From Sclerurus mexicanus (taxonomy: Eukaryota; Chordata; Aves; Passeriformes; Furnariidae): a stretch of DNA of 64,000 nucleotides. The notes below the pieces were generated by a model, which did no database searches, was not told the DNA's origin, and saw nothing but the letters and a program-made list of their open reading frames with translations. The position numbers were made by a program, and so were the translations under genes. Each line of letters starts with the position of its first letter. Within the stretch, counting starts at the first letter, position 1. The stretch spans positions 1,701,902 through 1,765,901 of the forward strand of contig VWZF01001856.1 in the NCBI GenBank assembly GCA_013396755.1. Reading direction: 5' to 3'. Shown here piece after piece: positions 20,991 through 34,237 of this stretch.

Positions 20991-23900
20991 TGCACATTTC
21001 CCACAAAGACCCAGCACCCCAAGCCATTTAACACTTTGTTCACCAGATTCCTGCTAGCAAAGCATGTGGAAGAATTTTTCTCCCTTTACCACCTGACACA
21101 CACAGCAGTGGTCAAGAGCATGATGGAACAGCAAAGCAGCCTGACCTGAGAGCTGACATGGCTGTCACTCACTAGAATGTCACAGCAGACAAGGTCTGCT
21201 GATAGAGGTGATACCACTCACATGTTAAATAAGGCAGAGTGGGGAAAGGATTGGCCCCTGGGAGATGTGGCTGGCAGCTCCTCTCTGCTGTGTGCCTGTG
21301 TAAATCATTGCTGGTACTGCAGGTCCCATTAATTGTTAAGAGGGAAAACAGATCCGTATGTGACGTGAGCAAGGCAAGTTTTGTTTGACAGCACTGGGGT
21401 ACCAGTGCCAGGGCCAGATGTCTTTCCAGTGCTGGAGGAAGATGAGGAAGACACTCCTACACATGTCAGAACAGCCATAACTTCTGGGGGGACACTGGAA
21501 TTGGGAATAGCTTCTCTTGAGCTGATCTTCTTCACTTTCAATTGACATGTAATAACACAAACCCTTCACTTTCAAAGACCCACACTGATGAGGGGAACTT
21601 ATAGCGATGTACACCTCCTTCCTCATATAGAGACATGCAAAGTTCCACACTCCTTTTCCCAAGTCTCTTCTACCCTCTGCACACTCCTCCTTCTCTGCTC
21701 TCTCCTACTCTCCTTTCACCTTTCTTACCTCATGTTCCCTTCCTGCAGAGGAACCAACGGAATTTTGAAAACCCATTGTCAGAGCAAGCTGCAATTTCCA
21801 CCACACTCACATGGTGGGAGGGACTTCTAACTGCCTGAGTCTTGTGATTCGAAGGTGTCACATTCGCATGGGAATGACAGATTTTTAGATAGGTTTACCA
21901 TGTACAACAAGGCACTAACAGAAATTCAGTTTGAAATGAACGCTCAGAGGTGAACAGTATCTTGGTGACAGACCCCTCAACCCCTGCACTTTCAGAAGGG
22001 TTCCAGTCCAGGAGAGCAGTGGTGAAAACATTTCTGCTTGAGCTGCAAGTCAATTCCTCTACTAATCATGGATGCAGGTCAAAAGATGTCCTCTCAGTTT
22101 TCCCTCTCTGAATTCAATTTGAAGTAAAAATGCTAAAATAATAGATCTGGGGTGTAACATCTATGTAGTTCAAGACCTTGTGTAACATATCATCCCTGGT
22201 ATGACTGCATCTTTACAATTCAGCTTTGATGTCCAATTTCAGTTCCACCAGCAGAAAACAATTAGCAAAATGCTGTGTGATGAAAAGAAATTTCATTTCT
22301 GTCATCCAAAATAGCTTCCTGCAAACTCTTTCCATGTACAGTGCGAGAAGATGAATCTGAGTCTCTGAGCTCATGATGACCAACCCTTGTTGAGCCAACT
22401 TGCAACTACTGTTTCCTGGTATGAAAAGAATTATAAATTGACAACAAAATACTGAAATTCACCCTGATTCCTAAAGTTCAATTTGATCAGGCAGTTTTAC
22501 ATGGTGTAACACTGTTTATACATGTGTTAACCTCCACTTGATTTTCACAAAGCTTCTTATCCCATCACTCCTATAAAGAACTCATTGCAGAAACCCAGTC
22601 CTCTGATTAGAAACCCTCCCATTTACTCATGTGTACTTTTCCACAGTGTTACTAGACTGCTAATTGGGATGTTGGCCACCTTAACTATCTCCAAACTACT
22701 AATAAAAAAATAAAATTCAGGATAGAGCTTTGGCCATGTGGGAAAAAAGTCATGAAAATATGACCGGGAAATCAGAAATGGTCTTTTTCAGTTCTATTGC
22801 AAGGTCCTTCCAGTTTATTGTCTGAGAAAGAACCTACTTCTATTTTTAAATGCCAATTTTCCTCTCGATACCTTACACCCAAATTGTTTCTGTGCTATCA
22901 TTGTCCATCAGTGTCTAGAGATTCCCCTCTGGTATTTACTCTTCCAACTATTTTCACAGATAAAATGGTATCTCCCCAGACTTGTTTACCAGTTTAAGCA
23001 AACCCTTTACTAAATGGTTCTATGATTCTCTTCCTTACATCTTAAAATAAACTCAATTTCCATGATCATCTTCAATGTCCTTCTCTGTACCTACTTGAAC
23101 TGTGTTTGTCCTTTTAGTATATCAACAGTGAGAGTAGCACATTCTCCACAAGAATATGCCTCCTATCCTGCCCCTATGAACATCTGATCAAAAATTAAGT
23201 AAGTTTAAAGGAGATTTTAAGGTTAGTTTAAGCTCCTGAGTATCATCTTTTCCACACCTTCACTTCAAGGGTGTGTGGCAGATAAAACCTTGACAGAACC
23301 TCAAGAGCTGCTATAGCTGCAGCTCTGACATTAGGATTTTTAGCATCCTGCCTTTGCTTGCTCAATGGACGAAAAGTTGGATCCCTACACAGGAAAGATG
23401 TTTTCATGTCCCTTTTGAAAAACCCTGTGCAATTCCATAGAGCAGCCTGCCTGAAACCTGCACAAAGGTTACCAAATCCAAGCACTTTGGGGTTGGAATG
23501 TGTCATAATTCATCTAAGCTCAACCTCCAGCCCTGCCTGCCTGTGTATGTGCCATGTGACACTGAGAATTAGCAGTAATTTCTCATTTAGTGCTCTGCAT
23601 GAGCAGTGCTGTTGGAATGAGCAGTTCTTTGATGATTTTCTTCCTTTTATTCCTTGCTGTGAGTGTCAAGCACTATTATGTCATGCACACACACTGTTTT
23701 TCACATGCTACCCCAAACCTAACTCTTAAATATTTCTGTTTCCATCAGATTAGAAGTCCATCAAGAGGGAACAAAGTACCCTGCTCTAGTGAAGGGATAT
23801 GGACTAAATGGCTTCTGGATGACTGTCCAGAATAATATTTCTCATTTTGTATAAAGGCACTGGCACAAACACATGCAATACATCAATACATCCACTGTCG

Positions 23901-24342
23901 TGCTCTCTTGTTCTTTCACTTTCATATTTATATTATCATTAGGAAAGTTTTGCAAAACAGAGATTTCTATCTGTAAATATATTGCAATATATATTATACA
24001 CAGACATTCACAGGAAGATAAACTGTGTGATAAACATCTCTGACTCTCCAGCTGTGCTGGACTATAGCAGTCCCAGCAATCACCTCTGTCTTCTCCTGAC
24101 AAATTAATGAGCCATGCTTGAAGTGACCCTAATAAAGGAGTTAAATTAAAACCATGTAAAAAAGCACTTCAAATCATAACAGACAAGTAATTTTTTTAAA
24201 GGCTTGGCAGTGTGATATACAGAGTTACTGGCTAGATACCTGGCAACAACAGGGATCCCCAGGCTCCCTCCAGCTTCACTCTCATGGGATGCAAAGATAA
24301 ACATCCAGTGTGTGCTGATCAAAGATCTTTTTGCTGTTATCT

Positions 24343-24655
24343 TATAGAATCATAGAATCATTAAGATTGGGAAATACTTCTAAGATCATTGAGTCCAACC
24401 ATTAATCTGGGACCAGTAAACTGTGTCTCCAGTGACCCATTCACATGCGTTTTGAACACTGTCAGGGATGGTGATTCCACCACTGCCCTGGGCAGACTGT
24501 GCTAGTGCTGACCACCTTTTTAGTGAGAAGATTTTTCCATAATATCCAATCTAAACCTCTCTTGGCTCAACTTAAGTTTGTTTTCTCTTGTCCTGTTACT
24601 TATTACCTGGTAAAAGAAACAGACTTCCAACTCAGTGCAACCTTCTTTCAGGTAG
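24343..24655 (-). mobile_element. CR1 fragment
   Basis: Inverted CR1: 'tagaatcatagaatcattaa', 'tcattgagtccaaccattaa', 'gtcagggatggtgattccac', 'ataatatccaatctaaacct'. Confidence 0.93.
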
Positions 24656-25382
24656 AGAGAGATAACAATAGCAGAGGAGTCACTAGTCGGAAACCACAGG
24701 GAGATGGGCCTTGCAGGAGTGCAGGTTCTGTGTATATCTGACAGCCCAATTGGGTTTTGCATGACTCAGGGGTGAAAACAGAAAAATACACTGGAATATT
24801 TATCCTGACTTGTAATCCCAGCCCCATTATCCTTGCCTGTGCCATCAAAAAGAGAGACAGATAGACAGTGGGGATAGTACATGTCCCAACAGGAAACCCC
24901 TGATTTCATTTCACAAGTTATCTGTGGCCTTATTGCATCAGGAATGTCAGCCATGAGTAATTCCAGAAAGCTATGACTGATGGGGAGCAATAAATAACAC
25001 TGCAGAAGAGCCTGAGCGGCTAAGGGTGGATGAGCTCGGAGTCGGTCCCATGATCTGGTGATGTGAGTGTTCTCTTGAACACACAGCCCAGGTCTTCCCC
25101 TGATTGGGGCACTGAATCTATGGCTTTAAGTTAGCACTGCTCTTGTCCATGTAATAAAACAGGCTTCTTCTTAGGGACCTCTCCTGGTCTTTGCTGCTTG
25201 GAATTTTTTCACAGAGCACACACAGTTAGGACGACAAACCCCAGCCAGGAGAGCAGTCCCTGAGTGGAGATGTCATTTGTGTCTGAAAAAAGGCAGCCTT
25301 GAGGTTCTTTGATGGCACACAGAAGACGGTGCTTCCTTCACTAAAGTGATCGCTTGGGATCATGTCTTGGGGATGGTGTAAA

Positions 25383-25600
25383 TCATAGAATCCTAGAATG
25401 GTTTGAGTGTGAAGGGACCTGAAAAATCATCTTGTTCCACTCCCCTTGACATGTGACACCTTCCACTATCCCAGGTTGCTCCAAGTCCCATCCAACCTGG
25501 TTTTGAACACCTCCAGGGATGGGGCAGCCACAGCTTCTCTGGGCAGCCTGTGCCAGGGCCTCACCACACTCACAGCAAAACTTCCTATGCCACTTTTCTG
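25383..25600 (-). mobile_element. CR1 fragment
   Basis: Inverted CR1: 'atcatagaatcctagaatgg', 'ctatcccaggttgctccaag', 'gatggggcagccacagcttc', 'gcagcctgtgccagggcctc'. Confidence 0.93.
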
Positions 25601-26907
25601 CTGTCCCATTTTGCAATGTCCTACAGTCTAACACAAACCACCCCACTAACCACAGTGATGTCAGTTCTGCTGATCAAAAATACTGTATGTCTTCAGAATT
25701 TGGCCCTGATTTAAGATTTGATCTGGAAAATAATATTTTCTCATTGTGCTTAATAACGCACCACACCAAAATCCCACAGTAAAAACCAAACAGAAGCACA
25801 AAACTAAAAAACAACAAAAAAAACCCTCCACAACTGGAACCAACAAAGCAAAACAAAGATTCCTATGGTCACAGGCCAGGGTCCTCATTGTGGGTAATTC
25901 TCTACCACAAGCCACACAGTGTCTAGAGAAAAGTTAAGTATGTGAATAGTAGTTTGTATCACTGGCAGACATCAGGATGGTACAGGGGTCAGCAGCAAAT
26001 GGTAGAGGATATGGTATTAATTAGAGACAGCAAGTCTTAGACAAATCCAATTTCTTTCTTGCGTAGATGGAATAGGCTTATACTTGGGTAAGGCTCAGTA
26101 GAGCACAACATCAAAAAATAACATTATGCAATATCAAGAGAGTACACAATGAGGTTGCCAAACATCAAATCTCATGTCCCCTATTAAAACCAGATGGTAT
26201 ATTACCTTTTTCATATTACTCATATGCTTTTAATACAGATTCAGGATCTGAGGCTGAAATACTCTGCTGTCTGCTCCCACCCTAGCCCTGCTCCTCACAG
26301 CCTTCTCTTCAGACAAGGGCTGCCATCTGGGCTGTGCAAATAGTGGCTGCAAGAGGCTGAAAAGAACAAGACGGTGACAGATGAAGGAGGGAGAGAAAGG
26401 ATTGTTTGTTGCTGTGGAGGAGAGGGGAAAAAATGACCCTCAAAAAGTGAGTCTTGGTACAGAATATTAATAAAAAATTAGTATTTACCAAACTGATTGA
26501 GAACTTGGTAACTGGCAGAGCTCAAAAGGGAGCTCCAGGAGGAAATTATTGTAAAGCAAAGGAGTGTCCTGTGTTGTTCTGTCAAAAACAGCTGCAGGTC
26601 TGTTGCTGTATCTGCACTGAGATATACATATAAAGCCACTGCTGATACAATTCATGTAAGGATTTGTGAGCTGATAAATTATGGACACAAAAGTCAAGCA
26701 TGGGCATCTAAACCATGTGGGATGTAGAATCTGGGAAAACAGAGTTGATTGGGTTCTGAAAAGATAGAACTGAAAAGGAATTAGAGAATAGAGTGAGCAA
26801 AGAGAAGACCATGAGCTCTCCCATTTCTGTGGAAAAATGGCCATATGGGATCATAGAACTGTGCCAGTAGAAAATGGGATTTAATATCCTTTATGCATGT
26901 GGCATTG

Positions 26908-27045
26908 ATATCATAGAATACCAGATCAGAAGAGACATCAAGGATCATCTGGTCCAACCTTTCCTGGCAAAAGAATGGTCTAGACAAGGTGGCCCAGCAC
27001 CACGTCCAGCTGAACCTCAAAAGTGTCTAAGGTTGAGGAAGCCAT
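26908..27045 (-). mobile_element. CR1 fragment
   Basis: Inverted CR1 3' end of a different subfamily: 'atatcatagaataccagatc', 'aaggatcatctggtccaacc'. Confidence 0.75.
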
Positions 27046-27847
27046 CATGAGGGAAAACTGTGGACTTTCAATCATACACACTTCCAAAAGGATTCAGAAA
27101 ACAGAGACAGAGAAGGAAACATTCACCAGAACTCTAACGTTTCAAGTTTTTTCAGAGTACACAGTGATTTGATTACTCTGGAGGTATCTGGAGGAGGAAG
27201 AGGAGGAGTCAATGCCTGGAAACTCACTGAAGTAAAAGTGAAGGCAAGAACAAGAGGTTGTTATGGAAAGCTGGAGAGAGAGAGGCTCACGAGAGAAAGT
27301 GGATGAGTACTTGTGACAGCAAGAACAAGGATGGTATCCAACATCTGGACACACATTCAGGTAGTATTGGGTGTGTCCAGCTCTTGTATCTTCAAGACCA
27401 GATGATTGTCTAAAATTTCAGTCAAAAAGGCAGGTCAGTACTGCAGTACCAAAGTGAATAGCAGTGTATCACACAGGAGATTGGAGTATAAGATAACACA
27501 GCCTTTTCTGGCCTTAAATTTTAAAAGCATATGAATGAAGGCTTAGACCCACAAATTAGATGAGGCAACAACCCACCTTGAAAAACACATCTCTGGTGCT
27601 ACATTGATTTGTAAAAATTCATAGATTTAATTGTTTAGAATTTAAGAGCTGTGATAGTCTGAACTTCTCTCAAGACATTGACTTTACCCAATACTTTAAT
27701 GTTTTGAGGCAGACTCACAGGAACTCAGTTCCTGGTTAAAAGCCTCATGGATATCTCTGCACTACGGAGATTCACAAGCACCAACAGAGTAACAGGGCAG
27801 TTCACACTCAAGAGTCCACCTAGTACTTGGGAATAGCTCTGTCTTCA

Positions 27848-27990
27848 GGGAATCAGAGAATAAGAGAACGGCTTGGGTAGGAAGGGATCTTAAAAATCAC
27901 ACCTTCCACTACCCCAAGTTGCTCCAAGCCCTATCCAACCCAGCATTCAACACTTGCAGGGATGGGGCAGCCACGGCTTCTCTGGGAAAG
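27848..27990 (-). mobile_element. CR1 fragment with internal deletion
   Basis: Inverted CR1: 'gaatcagagaataagagaac', then 'accttccactaccccaagtt' and 'ggatggggcagccacggctt'. The piece carrying the usual 'tggttccaa...gggcagg' section is missing. Confidence 0.85.
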
Positions 27991-28133
27991 TCATGGAAAC
28001 TTTATAAGGTGTTTCAGCATGGGGAGTCGCATTTCAGCCAATGGAGAACTCATTTAATAAGCAGATCAGCTGGATAAATTGCTTCATTATACTTAAATCA
28101 GTATCTGATGATGATGATTTATCTGATACTTAC

Positions 28134-29139
28134 CTACTGTTTCCTTCTGCTGGAGACAGCAAGGCAGACTGAGTCACCATTAAGGTATCAACTGGCAAGT
28201 CAAGGCCTCTGTGAAGGTCTCCAGTTTGATGACTGTTGATAATTGTTCTGGCCAAAATCTTTAAGCTGTCACTTGTGAGCTCATTTCTTGGATGACCTGG
28301 TGGATCCCCAATTTCAATGATCAGCACTCTTGATGGACCAGCAGCATCAGGTGGCTGCAGAGCTCGGGTGCTCACTGGTGGCCTCCCCACTTCCTGGGAG
28401 CCATACCTGCTATGAAAGGCTGTGCAAAAGTCCATGTTAGGGCAGTGATACTTCTTTTTGCTGGCATGGGCTGAGATTACCTTCAACATGCTTTCACCTC
28501 CCAGCACATGATGGACTACTCTGACTTGGTCATGACCAACCTCCAAGAGATCAGCCAATCGATGTATTATAGTTGCCTCATCTTCTTTCCCAACAGCCTC
28601 AGTTACAGTGAAAGCCACAAGAAGGGAAAGGCCAGCAACTATTTCTACAGGTTCCTTCTCATAGAGAAGAACATAGAGGAGATTGTCCTCAAAGCTGAAG
28701 TAATTGGCTCCTGCCCTTTCATTCAGTGAAAAAGAAGATGGGGTTGGAGCGACATATTTGCCTTGAATGAAAACACGAAGGCTGAGAAGTTCATTGTAGA
28801 ATACGGCCATGGGCAGCCTGGTTGTGTTTTGGCCACTAAGGAGATAGAGCCTGAAAGCCAGAGGTGCGTGGTCTGGGAAACAAATCGTGGTGAGTTTGGT
28901 GGATGGCAGCACAGAAAATAAAGTAGAATGATGCTCTGCAGGGTAACACCAAGTGTGTGAAGTCACATCACTGAAGGTGTCCATAAAGCTGCCAGTCATT
29001 GTTACCACTGGGAACAGTCTCTGGCTGTCCACACTGGAGTCCAAGCTTTCTAAGATGACAACTGCATGATCTGTCTGTTTGCAGAAGTAGCCTTGTACTG
29101 AGGGCTTGAAGATGCACTTACTGTCATCTCTGTAAATCC
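28134..29139 (-). CDS. PKHD1: PKHD1 (fibrocystin) large distal-ectodomain exon
   Basis: This 1006-nt exon encodes part of the extracellular region of fibrocystin, a single-pass ciliary membrane protein of kidney and bile-duct epithelium in mammals. The reading frame is open throughout on the minus strand. The acceptor is a pyrimidine run followed by ttccag at 29141-29140, and the donor is AG|gtaagt at 28133. The exon starts with two bases of a split codon and ends with two, giving 334 full codons. The segment KPSVQGYFCKQTDHAVVIL near the start and GANYFSFEDNLLYVLL near residue 143 match what I remember of mammalian fibrocystin. A sequon NTT lies at exon residues 104-106. A basic run KKK (exon residues 227-229) sits where mammals have a dibasic RxxR-type site. 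It corresponds to the large exon near the 3' end of mammalian PKHD1 (exon 61 in my recollection of human numbering). The identity call rests on remembered family sequence, not a search. Confidence 0.94.
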
Positions 29140-29635
29140 CTGGAAGAGAGTAAAGGGAAATGAGGAAAAACAAATTTTAATTGTTTCAGATACCATATCA
29201 ACATTTTGTTTTATAGTTGCTTATTTTCCCATTCAGAGCTCAAAGTCACTTTTGTCAGGGCTAAAATTTTACATAGTTTTAAGAGAAGCCTGGACACTAA
29301 TGGATATTAAATAGGTAGAAACCACATCTACCTCTTTGAGCTGAAAATGGTTGAAGACTGCTAACAGTCAGGGAAGCATCACGTACACTTACCTCATTCT
29401 TTAGATATCAAATTATGGCCACCATTGAAAAAACAAGCAGCTAGACCATCCTTTGATCTGACCCAACACTACATCCCTATGTCCTTGTGTCATCTATATT
29501 CTCCTGATTCTAAGCCTGGACAGACAGCAAATCAGGGCTTGGCTGCAATTCTTTGGGAAGATAATTTAACTCTACATGAAGCCATCTAATCCCACTCACA
29601 AGTACTGCATTCAAAACCAAAGCAAACCAAGCAAA

Positions 29636-29733
29636 TTTTAAAAAAAATAAAAAAAAATCAACCAAATCAAAACACAACAAAAACAAAGCAAACAAACCCA
29701 ACAAAACCAAACAGCAACAAAAAAAAACACCTA
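29636..29733. repeat. A-rich (CAAAA/AAAC) simple sequence
   Basis: A-rich run with regular C interruptions on the plus strand, the source of an artificial Phe/Leu-rich minus-strand frame. Confidence 0.85.
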
Positions 29734-30440
29734 GAAAGGATCAGAACACTATTAATCTACTCCAATGATGACCTTACCAAGTTTTAGAGCTAGAAGAAAG
29801 CACCAGATTCAGATACCTAAAAATAGTGGAGATTCTTACATATGCTCCAAGTGTCTAAACTCCCACTGCAGGCAGTGGACATCTGAAGTTTAAACCATTT
29901 GCCCACAGGCAGGCATCTAGATTTGCATGGGATGCCCTGAGGTACCTGAGACATGAGACAGAGGGTCTACAGGAGACCTCTGACCTGCATGGATGGCAGC
30001 TGAAAGCCTGGTGGGACACTCCACAGCACGGGAAGTTACACTAAACACACATTTGAAACACCTCCAATTCCCCAGCCATCAATACAAAGTAGTTTAAAAA
30101 CATTGAAGTTTGCCCCAAAATACTTCTGTGAAGTCATCTGGATTACACTTTAGTATCCTCTAACTTTATTGACCAGAGACAGGGCCTGTCACTTGTACAC
30201 AAGTCACCTGGATTTGGGTATCTGCAACCTCTGTAGATATAACACGATTGATGGGAGTGGAAAAGTCATTTTAGATAACACCTTATTCTTTCATTGAATA
30301 TAACAGAAGCCCAGACCCTTAAACATATGTCAGAATTTGCCACTAAATCCCCTCTCAAATGTCTGTGGAGACAAGTCAAGAGGACCCTTTTATGGAAGGC
30401 TTTCTACAGAAGAGACATAATGCACAGTTTTCTGAGTCAG

Positions 30441-30760
30441 AATCATAAAATCATAGAATAGTTTGAGTTGGAAGAGACCTTAACTATCATCTGGTTCCAA
30501 ACTCTCTATCATGGGCAAGGACACCACTATCCCAGGTTGTTCCAAGCTCTGTCCAACCTGGCCTTGGTCATTTCCAGGGATGGGGCAGCCACAGCTTCTC
30601 GGGGCAACCTGTGCCAGGGCCTCACCACTCCCAGAGCAAAGCATTTCTTCGCAGTATCCAACCTAACCCTGCCCTCTGTCAGTGGGAAGCCATTCCCCCT
30701 TGTCCTGTCACTCCATACCGTTGTCAAAAGTCCCTCTCCAGCTCTCACAGTCCCTTTAGG
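30441..30760 (-). mobile_element. CR1 fragment
   Basis: Inverted CR1: 'aaaatcatagaatagtttga', 'tgtccaacctggccttggtc', 'cccccttgtcctgtcactcc'. One of the longer and better preserved 3' ends here. Confidence 0.94.
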
Positions 30761-31330
30761 TACTGAGAGGTGCTATAAGTTTACAGTGTGCTCCATCTGA
30801 CCAAATATAGGTCTGTGCTTTAAGATGAGAGAAATTGTGCCTCAGGCTGTAATGATGAGATCATCACTGATTATAGAGAGAGAATAAAAGTAAATGAGTT
30901 CAGATAAAGGCACCAAAAACAAACTTTTCTGCCTGGAGCATCTTAGGAAAAGAAGTGTGTTTCTGTTTTTCCTTCCTCTCTTCAAAATAAAATCAAAGGA
31001 GGAATTTGCTGCCGTAGCCAGTTAGAATCCTCCTTCCCTCACCTAGTCTGCTCATTCCTTAGTTAGCTGAGCTCACAAACATGTTGGATAAAGCATGGCC
31101 AGTGCCTCAATTAACTCTCTGCTCCTCATTCAGCACCTTCAGGGACATGTGTTCAGATCAGATAAAAAACAAAGGACAGCAACATCCTTGAGAGTTACAA
31201 ACTTCTGGATGAATGAAAGGACATTCCCCTTATCAAGGACACATTATGTGAAAACTTTTTGCTAGATAAAAAGATAAAACTTTTTGCTAGACTTCTGGAA
31301 AAGATATGAGAAAAGTTGGGTGGTGCTCTG

Positions 31331-31430
31331 ATCAAGGTGGTCTAGTGGAAGGTGTCCCTGTCCATGGCAGGGGGACTGGAACTGGGTGATCTTTAAAGTC
31401 CCTTTCAACCCAAGCCACTCTATGATCCTA
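31331..31430 (+). mobile_element. CR1 3' tail
   Basis: Plus-strand CR1 end: 'ggtctagtggaaggtgtccc', 'tgtccatggcagggggactg', 'ccaagccactctatgatcc'. Confidence 0.88.
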
Positions 31431-34237
31431 CTAAATCACTCTGGGCTCTGCCTTTAGTTGCATCTCAGTGCCTGGATCCTGCAAACACTTACCTATTCTC
31501 TATGTCAAGGGAAATTCTCATGTGCAGACCGTAGTCTGGGATCATTTCCTAGAATGAGCTCTGGCTCTGCACGTCACTGAGGGGAGCAACAAAATTACAT
31601 AAATGTCAAGCTGTGTTCAGGGAGGATGTTCCAGTGAGAGAGGATCTCTGCAAAAGCCCCTATTTTTAGACAGCAGCTTACGATTTTGCTTCCCTTTTCT
31701 TGCCTTTCCCTTTTTGTTTGTTTTTTTTCTTTTTGCTTTATCAGTGTAAGTATTTTGCTATCGGTGTTTGCTGGGGGCAAAAGGAGAGGGAGAAGCAACT
31801 CCATTCAGAAGCAGAAGTGGAAACACTGTGCTCGGAGATGTTTGGCATTGTCCTGGAGCTCTGGGAGGATGCCCCAGCAGCCAGCCCACAAAGCCTCACA
31901 GATCCCACCCTTTGCTCTCCTGGAAACACCCCATCTCCCCCCAGGTGACATTTCTCATGTCTACAAATAGGACTTGCTGATATTTTGTGATTTCCCAGGA
32001 CTTTCCTTTGCCCTGCCTGTCTTGCTAAGAGAGTTGGCTTGTTTTCCTGCACACACACACGCCCATGCACGCACACGCATCATTGCTTGTCTCCTTCCAA
32101 ATGGCCTTATCTGCCAGTCACAATTTCTACAGCTTGCAGTTTCGATCACTTTTAAATGAAACCCATGCTGGCCTTAGTAATCATAATGTCATTTACAATT
32201 TACCACAAAACACGTTTATTCAGTTAGTAGCACATCGGAGAAAGAGAACTCCATATGAACTTGCCACTGAAGCCCTAATCTGATTATTTCCTCATGAAAA
32301 TCCAAGCAGGGGTGCTTGTAAGAGTGGTCTGAGAGGGGAAGGAAAAAAGTGAGTCCTGGCCACAGCTGACTCTCATAATCAATGTGGATAGATAAGTGAC
32401 ATGGCGTGTCAGGGCCAGCAGCTAATCTGCCCCGGGGCTTTCCTCTAAAAAAGGCCAGAGTGGACAGGACTTAATAAATACTGAGTGACCACTGAATATT
32501 GAGCTGACATGTGCTATTTACATTGGCGATGAACAATAACAGTGATAAATTCCAGGAGCATCCCCCCGCAGTGGCTGAAATCAGATTAAACAGGTTCTAT
32601 TTGTATGTGTGTTTGCACAAATACGTGTGTGCAAGAGGGGGACAAAAATGGGGCAAAAATAAAGAGCCAACCACAAGTGTGTGGGAAAGCTGGAAAAGAT
32701 GTTCATATTTGCAGCAATGTGTGCATGGGTGAGGTTGAATGTTGCACTGGGATCTTGACGCGCCCAGGCAGAGGATGAGGACACAAATATTTTGGGTGCA
32801 TACATGGGCACGTGGCCATCTGTGTGCAAGAAGAAGAAATAAATTATATGTGGGGAGTGTGTGTGTTCTCCCTCTGCAGATAATTCCTCAGCCTCAGCAA
32901 GCAGACTTTGCTGTCAGCAGGTTCCCCCCGTCATCAAGCCAAATTTATTATTTATTTATATACATCTGCACACACGCAGAGACACACCAACATCTATATC
33001 TACATCTATATGAGACTTTAGCTCTCAGGTTGCTTCTAGGGCTCCTGACAAATATTAACTTTATGTCAATATTTGTCCTTCCTGTCGTGAAATGAGGATT
33101 TTCCACCTCATTTCACATTTGAAAAGAAAAATGTGCTGAGGAGGTCCTCTTTGCTTAGGGAAAAAAACCCACCACCACCATCACTGTCTCGTATCCTTTA
33201 TTTAGAAAAATGGAGAAGGGTGGAAGGAGGGAAGAGCATTTTTTAAAATGGATGTTTTGACTTAAAGGCACATAGAGTCCTTTGCAAGTCTCCAGCCTTT
33301 TCCCTAGTTCCCCATCACCAAATAAAGAAAATAAAATAAATTCTACGTTTAAAATTGAATGAAATACATCAACATTAATGATTTTTCCCTTCAGGTTAAC
33401 ACCACCATTTGCTTCAATAATTTTTACCCATTTCGTGATAGATTTCACAATTCATGGTACAAGGAAAAATAGAGTCTTTTTTTGACAAAAACAAAAGGCG
33501 ATGTCAGTTTTTTATCAAAATAAAATAAATCTCTCACAATTTTCTTTCCATCTGACTGGATTTGCCCGTCAGTTATTTCTAATTTAACTACAATTACAGC
33601 TACAAAAAATATAAAAGTGAGGAGGAGAGGAAGGGGGAGGGGAGAGATAAATGGAACACTGTTTAGAAATTGCAATTCCTTGGCCTTGGGCTGGCCAGCA
33701 CATATCTTTGCTGAGGGGGAAATATTCATCAGCATTAACTGTTCCTTTTGACCTGCTGACATTTAAATGGGAAATATTAAAAAAATGGGCCCAGCAATAG
33801 CACCTCAGAAATCTAGAAAAGCTAAATTATTCTGGGGCCAGTCAGGTTTTTTTATACGAAAAGTCTTCTATGTTTCTTGGGTTCAGATGTTTCCTGGAAA
33901 TAATCTGACCTTAATTTTCCTGCCTAGTCCCTGTCACAAGGTCTTCATGCCTACACACTCATGCTCTGAAAGCAATGGCTCTGGGGACACTGATTTTGTA
34001 AAATCAAACCCATCAGCTGTGGTGGATGCTGAGAAAAGTCATCTCCCATTGTTTGTAGAAAACCCACCGACTGTAAATTAGCAATATCACTCCAGAGTTT
34101 GGCAGCCTTACATGAGGGATAAACACAGTAATCTGCCACGTCAAGGAACACTTGTGGCTGGTTTCTCACAAGGGGTGTGTTGGGAACACATGCGTAGGAA
34201 GGCACAGTGGCTCAGTTCTTGTGTATTTGGATACATA

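Larger units (their letters stand above)
15589..28133 (-). other. PKHD1 intron, 12.5 kb
   Basis: Contains CR1 fragments near 17.2, 18.2, 19.4, 24.3, 25.4, 26.9 and 27.9 kb, AT microsatellites at about 16396-16420 and 20940-20990, a trinucleotide-like tract at 18474-18535 and a CR1-free, CpG-containing block at about 20000-20930. No exon is supported. Stretches 15600-17180, 20930-24340 and 25600-26900 show only AT-rich, apparently single-copy sequence. Confidence 0.75.

Noticed and set aside
24980..25080. Possible small structured RNA gene near 'gagcctgagcggctaaggg'
   Set aside because: Looked briefly tRNA-like, but no cloverleaf arms or internal promoter boxes could be paired.
28134..28137. 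Alternative donor AACA|gtaggt for the large exon, joining directly to the exon at 11471
   Set aside because: Its phase would also fit, but the strong AG|gtaagt three bases on joins in phase to the SVQVQPSDGE exon, which carries clear family sequence.
28508..28729. 73-codon plus-strand frame
   Set aside because: Antisense shadow of the PKHD1 large exon.
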